Shown here: piece by piece, positions 1-7,449 of the stretch | Numbering within the stretch: the first letter of the stretch is position 1 | How the letters are laid out: each line of letters begins with the position of its first letter | Assembly (NCBI GenBank): GCA_002448395.1 | Contig: DJXS01000134.1 | Location: 1-11,985 of the forward strand | From: Lachnospiraceae bacterium UBA6998 | Lineage (GTDB): Bacteria; Bacillota; Clostridia; Lachnospirales; Lachnospiraceae | Length of the DNA stretch: 11,985 nt | Direction of reading: 5' to 3' | The notes under the pieces: generated by a model | Database searches by the model: none | What the model was told of the DNA's origin: nothing | What the model saw: only the letters and a program-made list of their open reading frames with translations | Translations under genes and position numbers: made by a program

Positions 1-1425
1 TCCGACGTGCTGCCGCAGCGCTATTGTGATGAGCTGATGAAGCTGACCTCTGAGGTCACTCCAATGCCCTTCGAGACGGTGGAAGAGGTAATCAACCGCT
101 CCTACAGAGAGGACTGGCACAATATTTTCTCCTCGATCGAGAAGGAGACGCTCGGATCGGCTTCTATTGCGCAGGTGCACCGTGCCAAACTCCTTGACGG
201 GACGGATGTCATTGTCAAGGTAGAGCGCAAGGGCATCTATGACATCATGGCCAGAGACATCGGCCTTCTTAAGCGGGCAGTGAACCTGCTCCCGCCGGTG
301 GGAGGATTCAAGAACGTCGTGGATCTGGAAATGGTCCTGGACGAGCTGTGGGCCACCGCACAGGAGGAGATGGACTTTCTCAAGGAAGCCGCCAATATGG
401 AGGAGTTCACCCGCAATCAGCAAGGGATCCGCTATATCCGGTGCCCGAAGCTGTATCACGAGTATACTACTTCCCGGGTTCTGGTCATGGAATATATAGG
501 CGGCTGCCCTGTGGACGACAGAACGTGTCTTCAGGCGGAAGGGTATGACCTGGGAGAGATTGGCAGAAAGCTTGTCAACAACTACGTCAAGCAGGTAATG
601 GACGACGGGTTCTTCCATGCGGATCCCCATCCGGGCAATGTCAAGGTCATGGACGGCAAGATCGTCTGGATCGACATGGGCATGATGGGGCGCCTGAGCA
701 ACCGGGACAGAAACCTTATGGCCAGAGCAGTCAGGGCTATCGCGGTTGGTGATATCGCTGTTCTGGAGGCTACGATCCTGGAACTGGGCGACATCCAGGG
801 CAAGATCGATTCCGGAAAGCTCTACGGGGAACTGAGGGACCTCATGGACCGCTACGGAAACGCTTCCATGGGAAGCATAGACGCGGTGGAGTTCTTCAAG
901 GATACCATGGAGATCATGAAGAACAATTCCATCAAGCTCCCCCACGGCATGACGATGCTGGTCCGCGGCCTTACACAGATGCAGGGCGTCCTTCTCAATA
1001 TCAGCCCCGACATCAATATGGCGGAGATCGCCGCGGGCAGGCTCAAGGAGGAGATGCTGCAGAATTTTGACTTCAGGACAGAGGCCGGTAAGGCAGGCAG
1101 GCGAGTCTATAAAGCGGTCGGACGCTCACTGGACATCCCGCCTTTGGTCAAAATAGCGCTGGAGGAATACCTCAAGGGACAGGCCAGAGTTCACATGGAA
1201 CTTGACGCGACGAAGGAATTCTCGCATCTGATGCGCAGACTCGTGAGAAATGTGGTCATGGGCCTCTGGGTCATGGCACTGCTCATCAGTTCCAGCATTA
1301 TCTGCACTACTGAGATGCAGCCGCAGCTTCTGGGAATCCCGGCGCTGGGGTTTTTCGGATATGTGCTCGCTTTTGCAATCTGCCTGTATATTTTCATACG
1401 GCATTGGCTGACGAGAAATAAGTAG
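1..1425 (+). CDS. UbiB/AarF (ABC1/ADCK) family kinase-like membrane protein, 5'-truncated by window edge
   Basis: Atypical protein-kinase-like protein of the UbiB/ABC1 family. The frame is open from base 1, and the GTG at 7 is an internal valine, so the N-terminus (including the family's KxGQ region) lies outside the window. Counting from that GTG codon as residue 1, I see the alanine/serine-rich nucleotide loop LGSASIAQVHRA (49-60), the VIVKV lysine (K71), the EEMDFLKEAAN helix (120-130), the catalytic-loop motif HADPHPGN (204-211) and a metal-binding IDMGMMGRL (222-230), where most family members have DFG. The C-terminus (about 417-467) has two hydrophobic segments that should be membrane helices, as is usual for UbiB. 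UbiB proteins support quinone or isoprenoid-lipid metabolism in aerobes. In an anaerobic Firmicute the role is not established. The oxidoreductase gene follows after 32 bp with no terminator between, so the two are probably co-transcribed. The family call is firm, the function open. Confidence 0.93.
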   Translation, partial: SDVLPQRYCDELMKLTSEVTPMPFETVEEVINRSYREDWHNIFSSIEKETLGSASIAQVHRAKLLDGTDVIVKVERKGIYDIMARDIGLLKRAVNLLPPVGGFKNVVDLEMVLDELWATAQEEMDFLKEAANMEEFTRNQQGIRYIRCPKLYHEYTTSRVLVMEYIGGCPVDDRTCLQAEGYDLGEIGRKLVNNYVKQVMDDGFFHADPHPGNVKVMDGKIVWIDMGMMGRLSNRDRNLMARAVRAIAVGDIAVLEATILELGDIQGKIDSGKLYGELRDLMDRYGNASMGSIDAVEFFKDTMEIMKNNSIKLPHGMTMLVRGLTQMQGVLLNISPDINMAEIAAGRLKEEMLQNFDFRTEAGKAGRRVYKAVGRSLDIPPLVKIALEEYLKGQARVHMELDATKEFSHLMRRLVRNVVMGLWVMALLISSSIICTTEMQPQLLGIPALGFFGYVLAFAICLYIFIRHWLTRNK

Positions 1426-1457
1426 CGTCACCGGCCATCGGACAAAATGGAGGGAAT

Positions 1458-2432
1458 ATGAAACTCGGTATCATAGGAACGGGCTGGATCGTAAAGGATT
1501 TTCTTCCGGAACTGACGAAAATGGACGGCCTTGAGATCGTATCGATCATGGGAAGTCCTCAGGGATTTGAAAAGGCACTGGCCCTCAGCGAGCAGTATGC
1601 GATCCCGAATGCCGCGCATGACCTGGACGAGCTGTGCGCATCGGGGATCGACACAGTCTATGTGGCTGTACCCAACAATCTTCATTTCATGTACTGCAGG
1701 AAAGCGCTTGAGAAGGGGATGAACGTCATTGTGGAGAAACCGATGACGGATAACGCCGGAGAGGCGGAGAATCTCGCTGTACTGGCGCGCAAGAAGAAGC
1801 TCTTCCTCTTCGAGGCGATCACAACGGCCTATATGACGGGATATCAGAGGATCAGGGAATGGATTCCTCTGATCGGAGAGATCAAACTGGTCCAGAGTCG
1901 TTTCTGCCAGTATTCCAGCCGCTATGACAACTTCAAAAAAGGTATTATCGCGCCGGCATTCGACCCTAAAAAGTCGGGCGGCGCGCTGATGGACCTCAAT
2001 CTCTATAATATCCACTATGTCATGGGCATTTTCGGAAGGCCGGAGAGCATATCCTATTATCCCAACATGGAGAGGAACATCGACACCAGCGGCGTCCTGA
2101 TGATGCTGTACCCGGGCTTCACCGCGGTGTGCACCGCAGCCAAGGACTGCGACGGGGACTGCGGCGGAGTGATCCAGGGCACGAAGGGCTTTATCATGAG
2201 CGAAGAAAAGCCCAATGTTGTCGGAAAGGTGACTCTTAAGCTGCGGGACGGCACCACGAAGGTCTGCGAGGAGCCGTATGAAGACAGGAGAATGATTCCG
2301 GAATTCACACAGTTTATCCGGGTGGTGAAAGAGAAGGACTATGACTTCTGTTATAGCCGCCTGCAGAGCAGCCTTGAGGTCAATGAGGTGCTTAACAGGG
2401 CCAGGATCCAGGCCGGGATTCGCTTTAAATAA
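1458..2432 (+). CDS. Gfo/Idh/MocA family NAD(P)-dependent oxidoreductase
   Basis: A 324-aa cytoplasmic oxidoreductase, a normal length for the family. The N-terminal Rossmann motif GIIGTGWI is at residues 4-11. The family EKP motif, whose lysine is catalytic or cofactor-positioning, is at 93-95. The C-terminal alpha/beta domain contains GGALMDLNLYNIH (174-186), which fits the family pattern D-x-x-x-Y/H-x-x-D/H with D179, Y183 and H186. The start is fixed by a GGAGGG ribosome binding site at 1449-1454, three bases before the ATG. Members oxidise or reduce sugars, inositols, dihydrodiols or related polyols. Nothing here identifies the substrate, and the upstream kinase-like gene gives no clue. 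The divergence of the hinge motif (LNLY where GxGxH/Y-like sequences are common) resembles the dihydrodiol-dehydrogenase-like branch, but that is a loose impression. A strong hairpin terminator follows the stop. Confidence 0.92.
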   Translation: MKLGIIGTGWIVKDFLPELTKMDGLEIVSIMGSPQGFEKALALSEQYAIPNAAHDLDELCASGIDTVYVAVPNNLHFMYCRKALEKGMNVIVEKPMTDNAGEAENLAVLARKKKLFLFEAITTAYMTGYQRIREWIPLIGEIKLVQSRFCQYSSRYDNFKKGIIAPAFDPKKSGGALMDLNLYNIHYVMGIFGRPESISYYPNMERNIDTSGVLMMLYPGFTAVCTAAKDCDGDCGGVIQGTKGFIMSEEKPNVVGKVTLKLRDGTTKVCEEPYEDRRMIPEFTQFIRVVKEKDYDFCYSRLQSSLEVNEVLNRARIQAGIRFK

Positions 2433-2446
2433 AAAATCAGAGAAAA

Positions 2447-2480
2447 GAAAATGCGCTGCCGATCCGGCAGCGCATTCTTT
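2447..2480. terminator. Strong intrinsic terminator, probably bidirectional
   Basis: A perfect 12-bp stem, AATGCGCTGCCG (2450-2461) with CGGCAGCGCATT (2465-2476), closes a 3-nt loop. It is followed on the plus strand by CTTTATATTAT and preceded by AGAAAAGAAA, which reads as a T-rich tail on the minus strand. It lies 17 bp after the oxidoreductase stop and 33 bp after the stop of the small minus-strand gene, so it can end transcription from both sides. Confidence 0.88.
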
Positions 2481-2509
2481 ATATTATATGATCCTAAAGA
2501 TCAATCCCC

Positions 2510-2683
2510 TCAGATGAAGAGTGAAGTCAGGATGGAAGCGATCTTTGTAAGGATCTTGCTGCCTGTTCCTGTTGTATAGCTCTCATAGAAGTCTTCGCAA
2601 TATTCATAGCGCTCTGCGCGTGCCCACTCAGGCACGAGGCTGATGTTGATGTTTCCGCTTGTTACCATTCCGTTCATTGTCAT
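2510..2683 (-). CDS. Small protein of unknown function (57 aa) with amphipathic C-terminal helix
   Basis: I do not recognise this gene. The frame can be opened further upstream (ATG at 2710), but the ATG at 2683 has a strong AGGGAGGA ribosome binding site (2691-2698) at 7 nt spacing, so it is the likely start. The product begins MTMNGMVTSGNINISLVPEW. It has an acidic, tyrosine-rich middle (RYEYCEDFYESY, 25-36) with a single cysteine (C29), then a Gly/Thr linker. It ends in KILTKIASILTSLFI (43-57), in which I44, L45, I48, I51, L52, L55 and F56 would form one hydrophobic face of a helix with lysines, threonines and serines opposite. There is no signal peptide or full transmembrane segment. It could be a membrane-surface-binding small protein, a modulator of the divergent PucR-type regulator, or a peptide. 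These are guesses. Its own promoter candidate and a shared downstream terminator support it being a real transcription unit. Confidence 0.65.
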   Translation of the reverse strand: MTMNGMVTSGNINISLVPEWARAERYEYCEDFYESYTTGTGSKILTKIASILTSLFI

Positions 2684-2780
2684 GTCTGTGTCCTCCCTTG
2701 TTGATCCCATGTTTATGTGACTGATCAGACTAACCGATCGTTGTTCTCTTTTTGTTTCCTAAGTACATGATATCAAATAG

Positions 2781-2809
2781 GATATTCATTCCTATAGGCT
2801 GCGTGTCAA
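2781..2809 (-). promoter_or_regulatory. Candidate promoter for the 57-aa gene
   Basis: On the minus strand a perfect TTGACA -35 box (2804-2809) is followed after 16-17 bp by a weak -10 (GAATAT or AATATC, 2781-2787). This would give a 5' leader of about 90 nt before the ATG at 2683. An inverted repeat ATAGGA-N7-TCCTAT (2777-2795) covers the -10 side and could be an operator half. The -35 is convincing and the -10 is poor. Confidence 0.35.
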
Positions 2810-2825
2810 AATATTAATGCATAAA

Positions 2826-2854
2826 TTGTGCTCAGAGCACAAAGATTGTATAAT
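2826..2854 (+). promoter_or_regulatory. Candidate promoter with palindromic operator for the PucR-type regulator
   Basis: A perfect TATAAT -10 (2849-2854) stands 17 bp from TTGTGC (2826-2831), which keeps the TTG of a -35 box. The -35 and the first part of the spacer form a perfect palindrome, TTGTGCTC-A-GAGCACAA (2826-2842). A protein bound there would block or replace RNA polymerase contact at -35. The transcript would start near 2861, about 46 bp before the start codon at 2907. The divergent TTGACA box of the small gene is only 16 bp away, so one bound regulator could influence both promoters. Confidence 0.6.
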
Positions 2855-2906
2855 GATAGGGAGAGTGTATAGAAAGTGCGGACAGGTGTCTTTCGGAGGT
2901 GGGAAA

Positions 2907-4058
2907 ATGGGATTTACTATTGAGGATATGCTGGTCGTCTCCCAGGACCGCTATAAGATGAAGATGATTGCCGGAAACGGCGGCTGGTCCAATTCCATAA
3001 GCTGGCTGATGATGCTGGAGGATCTGACGATCATCCAGAACTTTTCCGGCAAGGAGCTGGCTGTGACGACCGGTCTCGGATTTCAGAGAGAAGAGGATAT
3101 GCTGGAGCTGGTGGAGGGATTATCCACACATAACGCCTCAGGTCTGATCGTGAACACCGGATATTATGTAATGGATATTCCTCAGTCTGTGCAGGATTAC
3201 TGCAACAAGAATGATTTTCCTCTTTTGACAGTGCCATGGGAAGTCTTCCTGGCGGACCTGATCAAGGATCTGACCTTCCGGATCTTCGTGCAGTCCTCCA
3301 CGGACGAGCAGATTTCCGACGCTTTCATCCATGCGATCGAGCAGCCGGAAGCGCAGGATCTCTATACCAGGGATCTGCTGCCGCATTATGACCTTGACGG
3401 AACATTTCAGGTGGCGCTGGTTTCAACCGGCGACCTGGACAAAATGGATACTGTGGAGCGCAAGAGGATTTCATACCGTCTGCAGCTGTATCTGACAAAT
3501 CTGACCCACAACGGACATTTCTTCTATTACGCGTCTTATTTCGTGATCATCATGAACGCGATCGGGGAGGAGGAGAGCAGGGAGATACTGGGGGCGTTTT
3601 CGGATCGCATGCGCTTCAAGATGCCGGAGCGCGAAGTTTTTATCGGCGTGAGTGATCAGGTGAAGGACATAGTAAACCTGCATTTGGCCTATAAGCGTGC
3701 GCGGGCTGCCACGGAAATGGCAGTGAAACGAGAGAGGAGAATACAGTATTTTGACGGGATGGGGCTGTACAGAATGCTGTACCTGGTGGAGGACCGGGCA
3801 CTTCTGCGGGATCTCTCGGACAAGCCGCTGGCTCCGCTCATTGAGTACGACCGGGAGCACAGCGGGGAGTATCTCGCGACACTGGAGTCGTATCTGAACT
3901 GCGGCGGCAGCATCAAGGCGATGTCGGAGGAGATGTTCGTACACAGAAATACCATCCTCTACCGGATGGCCAACATCAAGAAGCTGCTGAACTGCAGCCT
4001 GGAGACGCCGGAGGAGAGGCTGGTATATACAGTGGCGTGTATGATCAGGAAGATGTGA
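2907..4058 (+). CDS. PucR/CdaR-type transcriptional regulator
   Basis: A 383-aa DNA-binding regulator with the three-part PucR plan: an N-terminal PucR ligand-sensing domain (about 1-125, beginning FTIEDMLVV), a CdaR GGDEF-like middle domain (about 165-285), and a C-terminal PucR/CdaR helix-turn-helix (about 322-382) with the hallmark VHRNTILYRMANIKKLL (345-361). The frame is open from an ATG at 2817, but that start would precede the likely promoter. The ATG at 2907 has GGAGGT (2895-2900) at 6 nt spacing and gives the standard N-terminus. Family members govern purine catabolism (PucR) or sugar diacid use (CdaR), usually as activators responding to a metabolite. The metabolite here is unknown. 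No purine gene is nearby, while the hexuronate genes downstream make a sugar-acid signal conceivable. The palindrome in its promoter suggests autoregulation. It converges on the thioesterase with 23 bp between stops. Confidence 0.92.
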   Translation: MGFTIEDMLVVSQDRYKMKMIAGNGGWSNSISWLMMLEDLTIIQNFSGKELAVTTGLGFQREEDMLELVEGLSTHNASGLIVNTGYYVMDIPQSVQDYCNKNDFPLLTVPWEVFLADLIKDLTFRIFVQSSTDEQISDAFIHAIEQPEAQDLYTRDLLPHYDLDGTFQVALVSTGDLDKMDTVERKRISYRLQLYLTNLTHNGHFFYYASYFVIIMNAIGEEESREILGAFSDRMRFKMPEREVFIGVSDQVKDIVNLHLAYKRARAATEMAVKRERRIQYFDGMGLYRMLYLVEDRALLRDLSDKPLAPLIEYDREHSGEYLATLESYLNCGGSIKAMSEEMFVHRNTILYRMANIKKLLNCSLETPEERLVYTVACMIRKM

Positions 4059-4081
4059 GGAGGCTGTCCCCTGAGAGGGTT

Positions 4082-4504
4082 TCAGACCCAGGTCTTCAGG
4101 TCCTTTTTATCGAGCGCGAAGAAGGTGAAGAGGCCTGCGGCAAGCATCTGGCCCCGGTCATTCGTGATCTCCACAGAGGAGACGATTGTCTTCTGGCCGA
4201 AATGGAGGACATCCCCTTTGGCGATGAGCTTTTTATCTTTGCTCGTGGCCGCGCGGATATGGTTGAGCTTGCCCTCGATCGTTGTGGGAATCTGACCTCT
4301 GGTCCGGGCTGCGCACCCGCCCACAGTGTCAGCAAGCGTATAATAGACGCCGCCGTGGATGGTTCCGATGGGATTAAAGAGAGCGGGGGTGACCGGAACT
4401 TCCCCTTCGCAGTGACCGTCGCTCATAGCGGTAAGTTTCAGGCCGATATTGTCGGCGAAAGGGCTGAAACCGTGGTAGTTTTTGATAAATTCTTCGTAGT
4501 TCAT
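4082..4504 (-). CDS. PaaI-like hotdog-fold thioesterase
   Basis: A 140-aa single-domain protein of the PaaI/YdiI acyl-CoA thioesterase family, about the standard length. The active-site region NPIGTIHGGVYYTLADTVGG (44-63) shows the family's N-x-x-G-x-x-HGG (N44, G47, H50-G51-G52) and the catalytic-type aspartate D59 in LAD. Such enzymes hydrolyse acyl- or aroyl-CoA thioesters in the cytoplasm, and sequence alone does not tell the acyl group. The start ATG at 4504 has only a modest AGGTAA (4514-4519) ahead of it. A weak promoter candidate lies upstream on the minus strand: TTTACT (4579-4584), 17 bp, TACGAT (4556-4561), overlapping the T-tract of the uxuB terminator. The gene is therefore probably monocistronic. 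It has no obvious link to the hexuronate genes. Confidence 0.88.
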   Translation of the reverse strand: MNYEEFIKNYHGFSPFADNIGLKLTAMSDGHCEGEVPVTPALFNPIGTIHGGVYYTLADTVGGCAARTRGQIPTTIEGKLNHIRAATSKDKKLIAKGDVLHFGQKTIVSSVEITNDRGQMLAAGLFTFFALDKKDLKTWV

Positions 4505-4574
4505 GGGATTTTGTTACCTGATATTGTGTCTGTGCATTGATGGATTTACGGTCCTATCGTATATGGGATTTTGG

Positions 4575-4629
4575 AAAAAGTAAAGAAAAAGAGGCGGCCG
4601 CATGCCATATAAAGCAAGCGGACGCCTCT
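4575..4629 (-). terminator. Intrinsic terminator of the uxuAB transcription unit
   Basis: On the minus strand a GC-rich hairpin (AGAGGCG, 4623-4629 side, with CGCCTCT, 4590-4596 side, plus an inner CCGC/GCGG helix at 4598-4601 and 4618-4621) is followed by TTTTTCTTTACTTTTT. The stem starts 16 bp after the uxuB stop codon. This is a textbook Rho-independent terminator in the minus direction and has no comparable T-tract on the plus strand. Confidence 0.85.
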
Positions 4630-4644
4630 ATATTATTCATATCA

Positions 4645-6255
4645 TCAGTGTACGTACTTCACCAGTGTCGCGCGGACCGCGCCGGGACCTGCGGTGAGCT
4701 CCTTGAAGTAAGTGACTACCTTGGGAGCAAGGCCGACCTTATAGAGGTCTACGCCGAAGATCGCGTCGTCGTGAAGAAGGGGAGCGATGGCCTTTTCTAC
4801 GTCCTCGTTCTCTCCGAGCTTAATATCTGCGACAATCGGCTGAACGGTTGCTGCCAGCGGATCGGGGGAGATCTCGAAAGCTTCGCCTTCATCGTTGATG
4901 CCCATCATGTAGCGGAGCCATCCGGCCTGGACCAGCGGGATGAGCTTGAGGTCTGCCACATCGAGATCCTCAGCCTTGTCATATGCCTTGATGGTCTCGC
5001 CGAAGCGGATCGCAAGCTTCTGAGAGGTATCGGTTGCGATTCTCTGAGGCGTGTCGGGCATGAAAGGATTGGGGATTCTGACATTGAGGACAGTGTCGAT
5101 AAACTCCTTGGGATCAAGGATGCCGGGGTTGATGACAACCGGAAGGCCTTCCTTGTAACCGATGGTCTCAACAAGCTTAACGAGCTCCTCATCCTGCATT
5201 TCCTTGGAAATGAGGTCATATCCCAGAAGGCAGCCGTAAACAGCCAGTGCTGTGTGCAGAGGATTGAGGCATGTGCAGACCTTCATCTTCTCTACCTTGT
5301 CGACGGTCTCTCTGTCGGTGAACATGAGGCCGCCCTTTTCAAGTTCAGGTCTTCCGTTCGGGAAATCGTCCTCGATGACGAGGTACTCGGTCTCCTCGGC
5401 GTTAACGAAAGGAGCCACATAGGACTTCATGCTGGTGATAACGGGAGCCAGCTCGTCGATGCCGTCCGCGTTGATGATCTCTGCGACGGACTCATTGGGA
5501 CGAGGAGTGATCTTGTCGATCATGGACCAGGGGAAGGAGACCTTAGCGCCCTTGATATAAGCTTCAAATTCGGGCTCTGCGACGCCGTTCTTTACCCAGC
5601 CTTCGGCGAAAGCGACGATAGCGGCTTTAAGCTTGTCGCCGTTGTGGGAGCAGTTGTCCATGCTGACCATAGCGATCGGCTTCTCGCCTGCCTTAAAGCG
5701 GGCATACAGAAGGGAAGCAACTTTGCCCATGTAGCTCTGGGGCTTCTCGGGACCCTTTTCCATATCGGAGACAACAGCGGGAACCATCTCGCCCTTGCCG
5801 TTTACGAGGCTGTAGCCCTTCTCTGTGATGGTAAAGCTTGCCATCTGCAGGGAATCTTTGCCGAAGATCTCGCGAAGTCTCGCATAAGACTGCTCATTGT
5901 TGCTGTCCAGTTCCAGGGACTCCATTACGCTGCCGACTACAGTCTTCTCGATCGTGCCGGTGGATTTAAGAGTTACCAGGATGGAGAGGTCATCGTGGGG
6001 ATGATACATCTTCTGGATGATCTCATAGTCGTAGCCTTCCGCTACGGTCAGACCGCGGTCCAGAACGCCGTCATTGAGAAGGTTCTGCACTACGTTTGCC
6101 TGGAATGCCCTGAAAATATTGCCGCCGCCGAAGTGGATCCAGAAAGGATTCTCTTTAGTCGCTTTTCTTACTGCTTCTCTATCGTACTGGGGAAGAGAGT
6201 AGCCTTTTTCTTCCCACCACTGCCTGTTCTTTAATCCTTCGTCATTGAGCTTCAT
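4645..6255 (-). CDS. uxuB: Mannitol dehydrogenase family oxidoreductase, probable fructuronate reductase (D-mannonate oxidoreductase)
   Basis: A 536-aa long-chain (polyol-type) dehydrogenase. As fructuronate reductase it would interconvert D-fructuronate and D-mannonate with NAD(H), feeding the mannonate dehydratase encoded immediately upstream. The N-terminal dinucleotide-binding segment HFGGGNIFRAF is at 41-51. VSMDNCSHNGDKL (197-209) and SMIDKITPRP (244-253) correspond to the family signature around V-D-R-I-x-P. The catalytic region KVCTCLNPLHTALAVYG is at 325-341 with N331 and H334. The lysine-to-asparagine spacing there is six residues, whereas I remember five in Pseudomonas mannitol dehydrogenase (K295/N300/H303), which suggests a separate clade. 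The start is set by GGAGGT (6263-6268), 7 nt before the ATG. The uxuA stop is 30 bp upstream and no promoter is seen between, so the two genes form an operon. Other polyol or tagaturonate/altronate activity is possible. The gene name rests on the neighbour. Confidence 0.85.
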   Translation of the reverse strand: MKLNDEGLKNRQWWEEKGYSLPQYDREAVRKATKENPFWIHFGGGNIFRAFQANVVQNLLNDGVLDRGLTVAEGYDYEIIQKMYHPHDDLSILVTLKSTGTIEKTVVGSVMESLELDSNNEQSYARLREIFGKDSLQMASFTITEKGYSLVNGKGEMVPAVVSDMEKGPEKPQSYMGKVASLLYARFKAGEKPIAMVSMDNCSHNGDKLKAAIVAFAEGWVKNGVAEPEFEAYIKGAKVSFPWSMIDKITPRPNESVAEIINADGIDELAPVITSMKSYVAPFVNAEETEYLVIEDDFPNGRPELEKGGLMFTDRETVDKVEKMKVCTCLNPLHTALAVYGCLLGYDLISKEMQDEELVKLVETIGYKEGLPVVINPGILDPKEFIDTVLNVRIPNPFMPDTPQRIATDTSQKLAIRFGETIKAYDKAEDLDVADLKLIPLVQAGWLRYMMGINDEGEAFEISPDPLAATVQPIVADIKLGENEDVEKAIAPLLHDDAIFGVDLYKVGLAPKVVTYFKELTAGPGAVRATLVKYVH

Positions 6256-6285
6256 ATCATTACCTCCAATCCGATAAATCAGGTA

Positions 6286-7368
6286 TTACTTTCTGTCGTT
6301 CTTCTCGATCGCTTCGATGAGGCCGTTGATGTAGCATGCGCCGAGAGCTCTGTCATAGAGGCCGTAACCGGGCATTCCTACCTCGCCCCAGATCATTCTG
6401 CCGTGGTCGGGGCGGATGGGGCCCTCAAATCCGATGTCGTGCAGGGCCTTGACGATCTCATAGAGGTCGAAGGAGCCGCAGCGGGAGAGGTGAGGAGCCT
6501 CTTCGAAGTTCAGGGTCTCCGGATTGGGATCAAGGAACTTGAGGTTTCTGACATGCGCGAAGTGAATTCTGCCCTTGAGGGAGCGGATCATATCCGGCAG
6601 GTCGTTCTTGAGGTTCGTGCCGTAGGAGCCTGCGCAGAAGGTCACACCGTTGTGAGGATCGTCGACCATCTTCATCATGCGAAGGATGTTCTCCTTGCAG
6701 GTGATGATGCGGGGCAGGCCGAATACAGGCCATGCGGGATCATCGGGATGGATCGCCATCTTGATGTCGTACTTGTTGCAGACAGGCATGATCTTCTCGA
6801 GGAAATATTTGAGGTTGTCAAAGAGATCGTCAGCTGTGACGTCCTTGTACTCCTCGAAGAGCTCTTTGACGTGCTCCATTCTCTCGGGCTCCCAGCCGGG
6901 CATCACAGTGCCGTTCATATCGCCTGCGATGGACTCGAACATCTTCTCGGGGATCAGCTCGTCGACGGCTTTCTGTGTGTAAGCCAAAGCGGTGGAGCCG
7001 TCCGGAAGGACTCTTGCGAGCTCAGTTCTGGTCCAGTCAAAGACGGGCATGAAGTTGTAGCATACCATGTGGATGTCCTCTTTGCCGAGGTTCTCCAGAG
7101 TCTCGATATAGTTAGCGATCAGCTGGTCGCGGGAAGGCTTGCCGAGCTTGATATCTTCGTGAATGTTGACGCTCTCGATGCCGGAGATGCGAAGACCTGC
7201 CGCCTCAACTTCTTCCTTCAGAGCGTGGATCCTCTCCTGGCTCCAGACTTCGCCGGGCTGTGTATCATAAAGAGTTGTGATGACGCCTGTCACGCCGGGG
7301 ATCTGCCTGATCTGCTGCAGTGTGACTGTGTCAAATTTGGAACCGTACCATCTGAGTGTCATTTCCAT
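6286..7368 (-). CDS. uxuA: Mannonate dehydratase
   Basis: A 360-aa enzyme that dehydrates D-mannonate to 2-keto-3-deoxy-D-gluconate in the cytoplasm, using a divalent metal (Mn2+ or Fe2+ in characterised UxuA). It has the length of the Gram-positive form, shorter than the roughly 394-aa E. coli protein. The sequence shows the TIM-barrel UxuA fold with the expected metal-ligand set: H207 in MAIHPDDP, C245 in VTFCAGSYG, H272 in FAHVRN, and D321-H322 in RPDHGRMIWGE. The start at 7368 follows AGGAGAGG (7378-7385) at 9 nt. A second ATG two codons in is possible but worse spaced. The 163-bp region upstream separates it from the araC-type gene on the same strand and holds repeats likely to be regulatory. 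Confidence 0.95.
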   Translation of the reverse strand: MEMTLRWYGSKFDTVTLQQIRQIPGVTGVITTLYDTQPGEVWSQERIHALKEEVEAAGLRISGIESVNIHEDIKLGKPSRDQLIANYIETLENLGKEDIHMVCYNFMPVFDWTRTELARVLPDGSTALAYTQKAVDELIPEKMFESIAGDMNGTVMPGWEPERMEHVKELFEEYKDVTADDLFDNLKYFLEKIMPVCNKYDIKMAIHPDDPAWPVFGLPRIITCKENILRMMKMVDDPHNGVTFCAGSYGTNLKNDLPDMIRSLKGRIHFAHVRNLKFLDPNPETLNFEEAPHLSRCGSFDLYEIVKALHDIGFEGPIRPDHGRMIWGEVGMPGYGLYDRALGACYINGLIEAIEKNDRK

Positions 7369-7449
7369 AGTGAATACCTCTCCTTTTCACTGAATGTTGA
7401 TTTGATGCTGCGTAGAGTAAGTTTTTGCTGTTTTGATCTGTCCTTTTCT

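Noticed and set aside
2817..2906. Upstream ATG at 2817 as start of the PucR-type regulator
   Set aside because: It precedes the TATAAT box and the operator palindrome and has no ribosome binding site. The ATG at 2907 has GGAGGT and gives the normal N-terminus.
4059..4110. Possible terminator for the PucR-type gene (AGACC-CA-GGTCT then CTTTTT at about 4103)
   Set aside because: The loop of 2 nt is too small, the stem is only 5 bp, and the T-run is separated from it and inside the thioesterase coding region. I cannot support a terminator here.
4537..6234. Long plus-strand open frame (565 codons) opposite uxuB
   Set aside because: It lies antisense to a clear dehydrogenase, has no family motifs or ribosome binding site, and arises from GC-rich third positions of the real gene.
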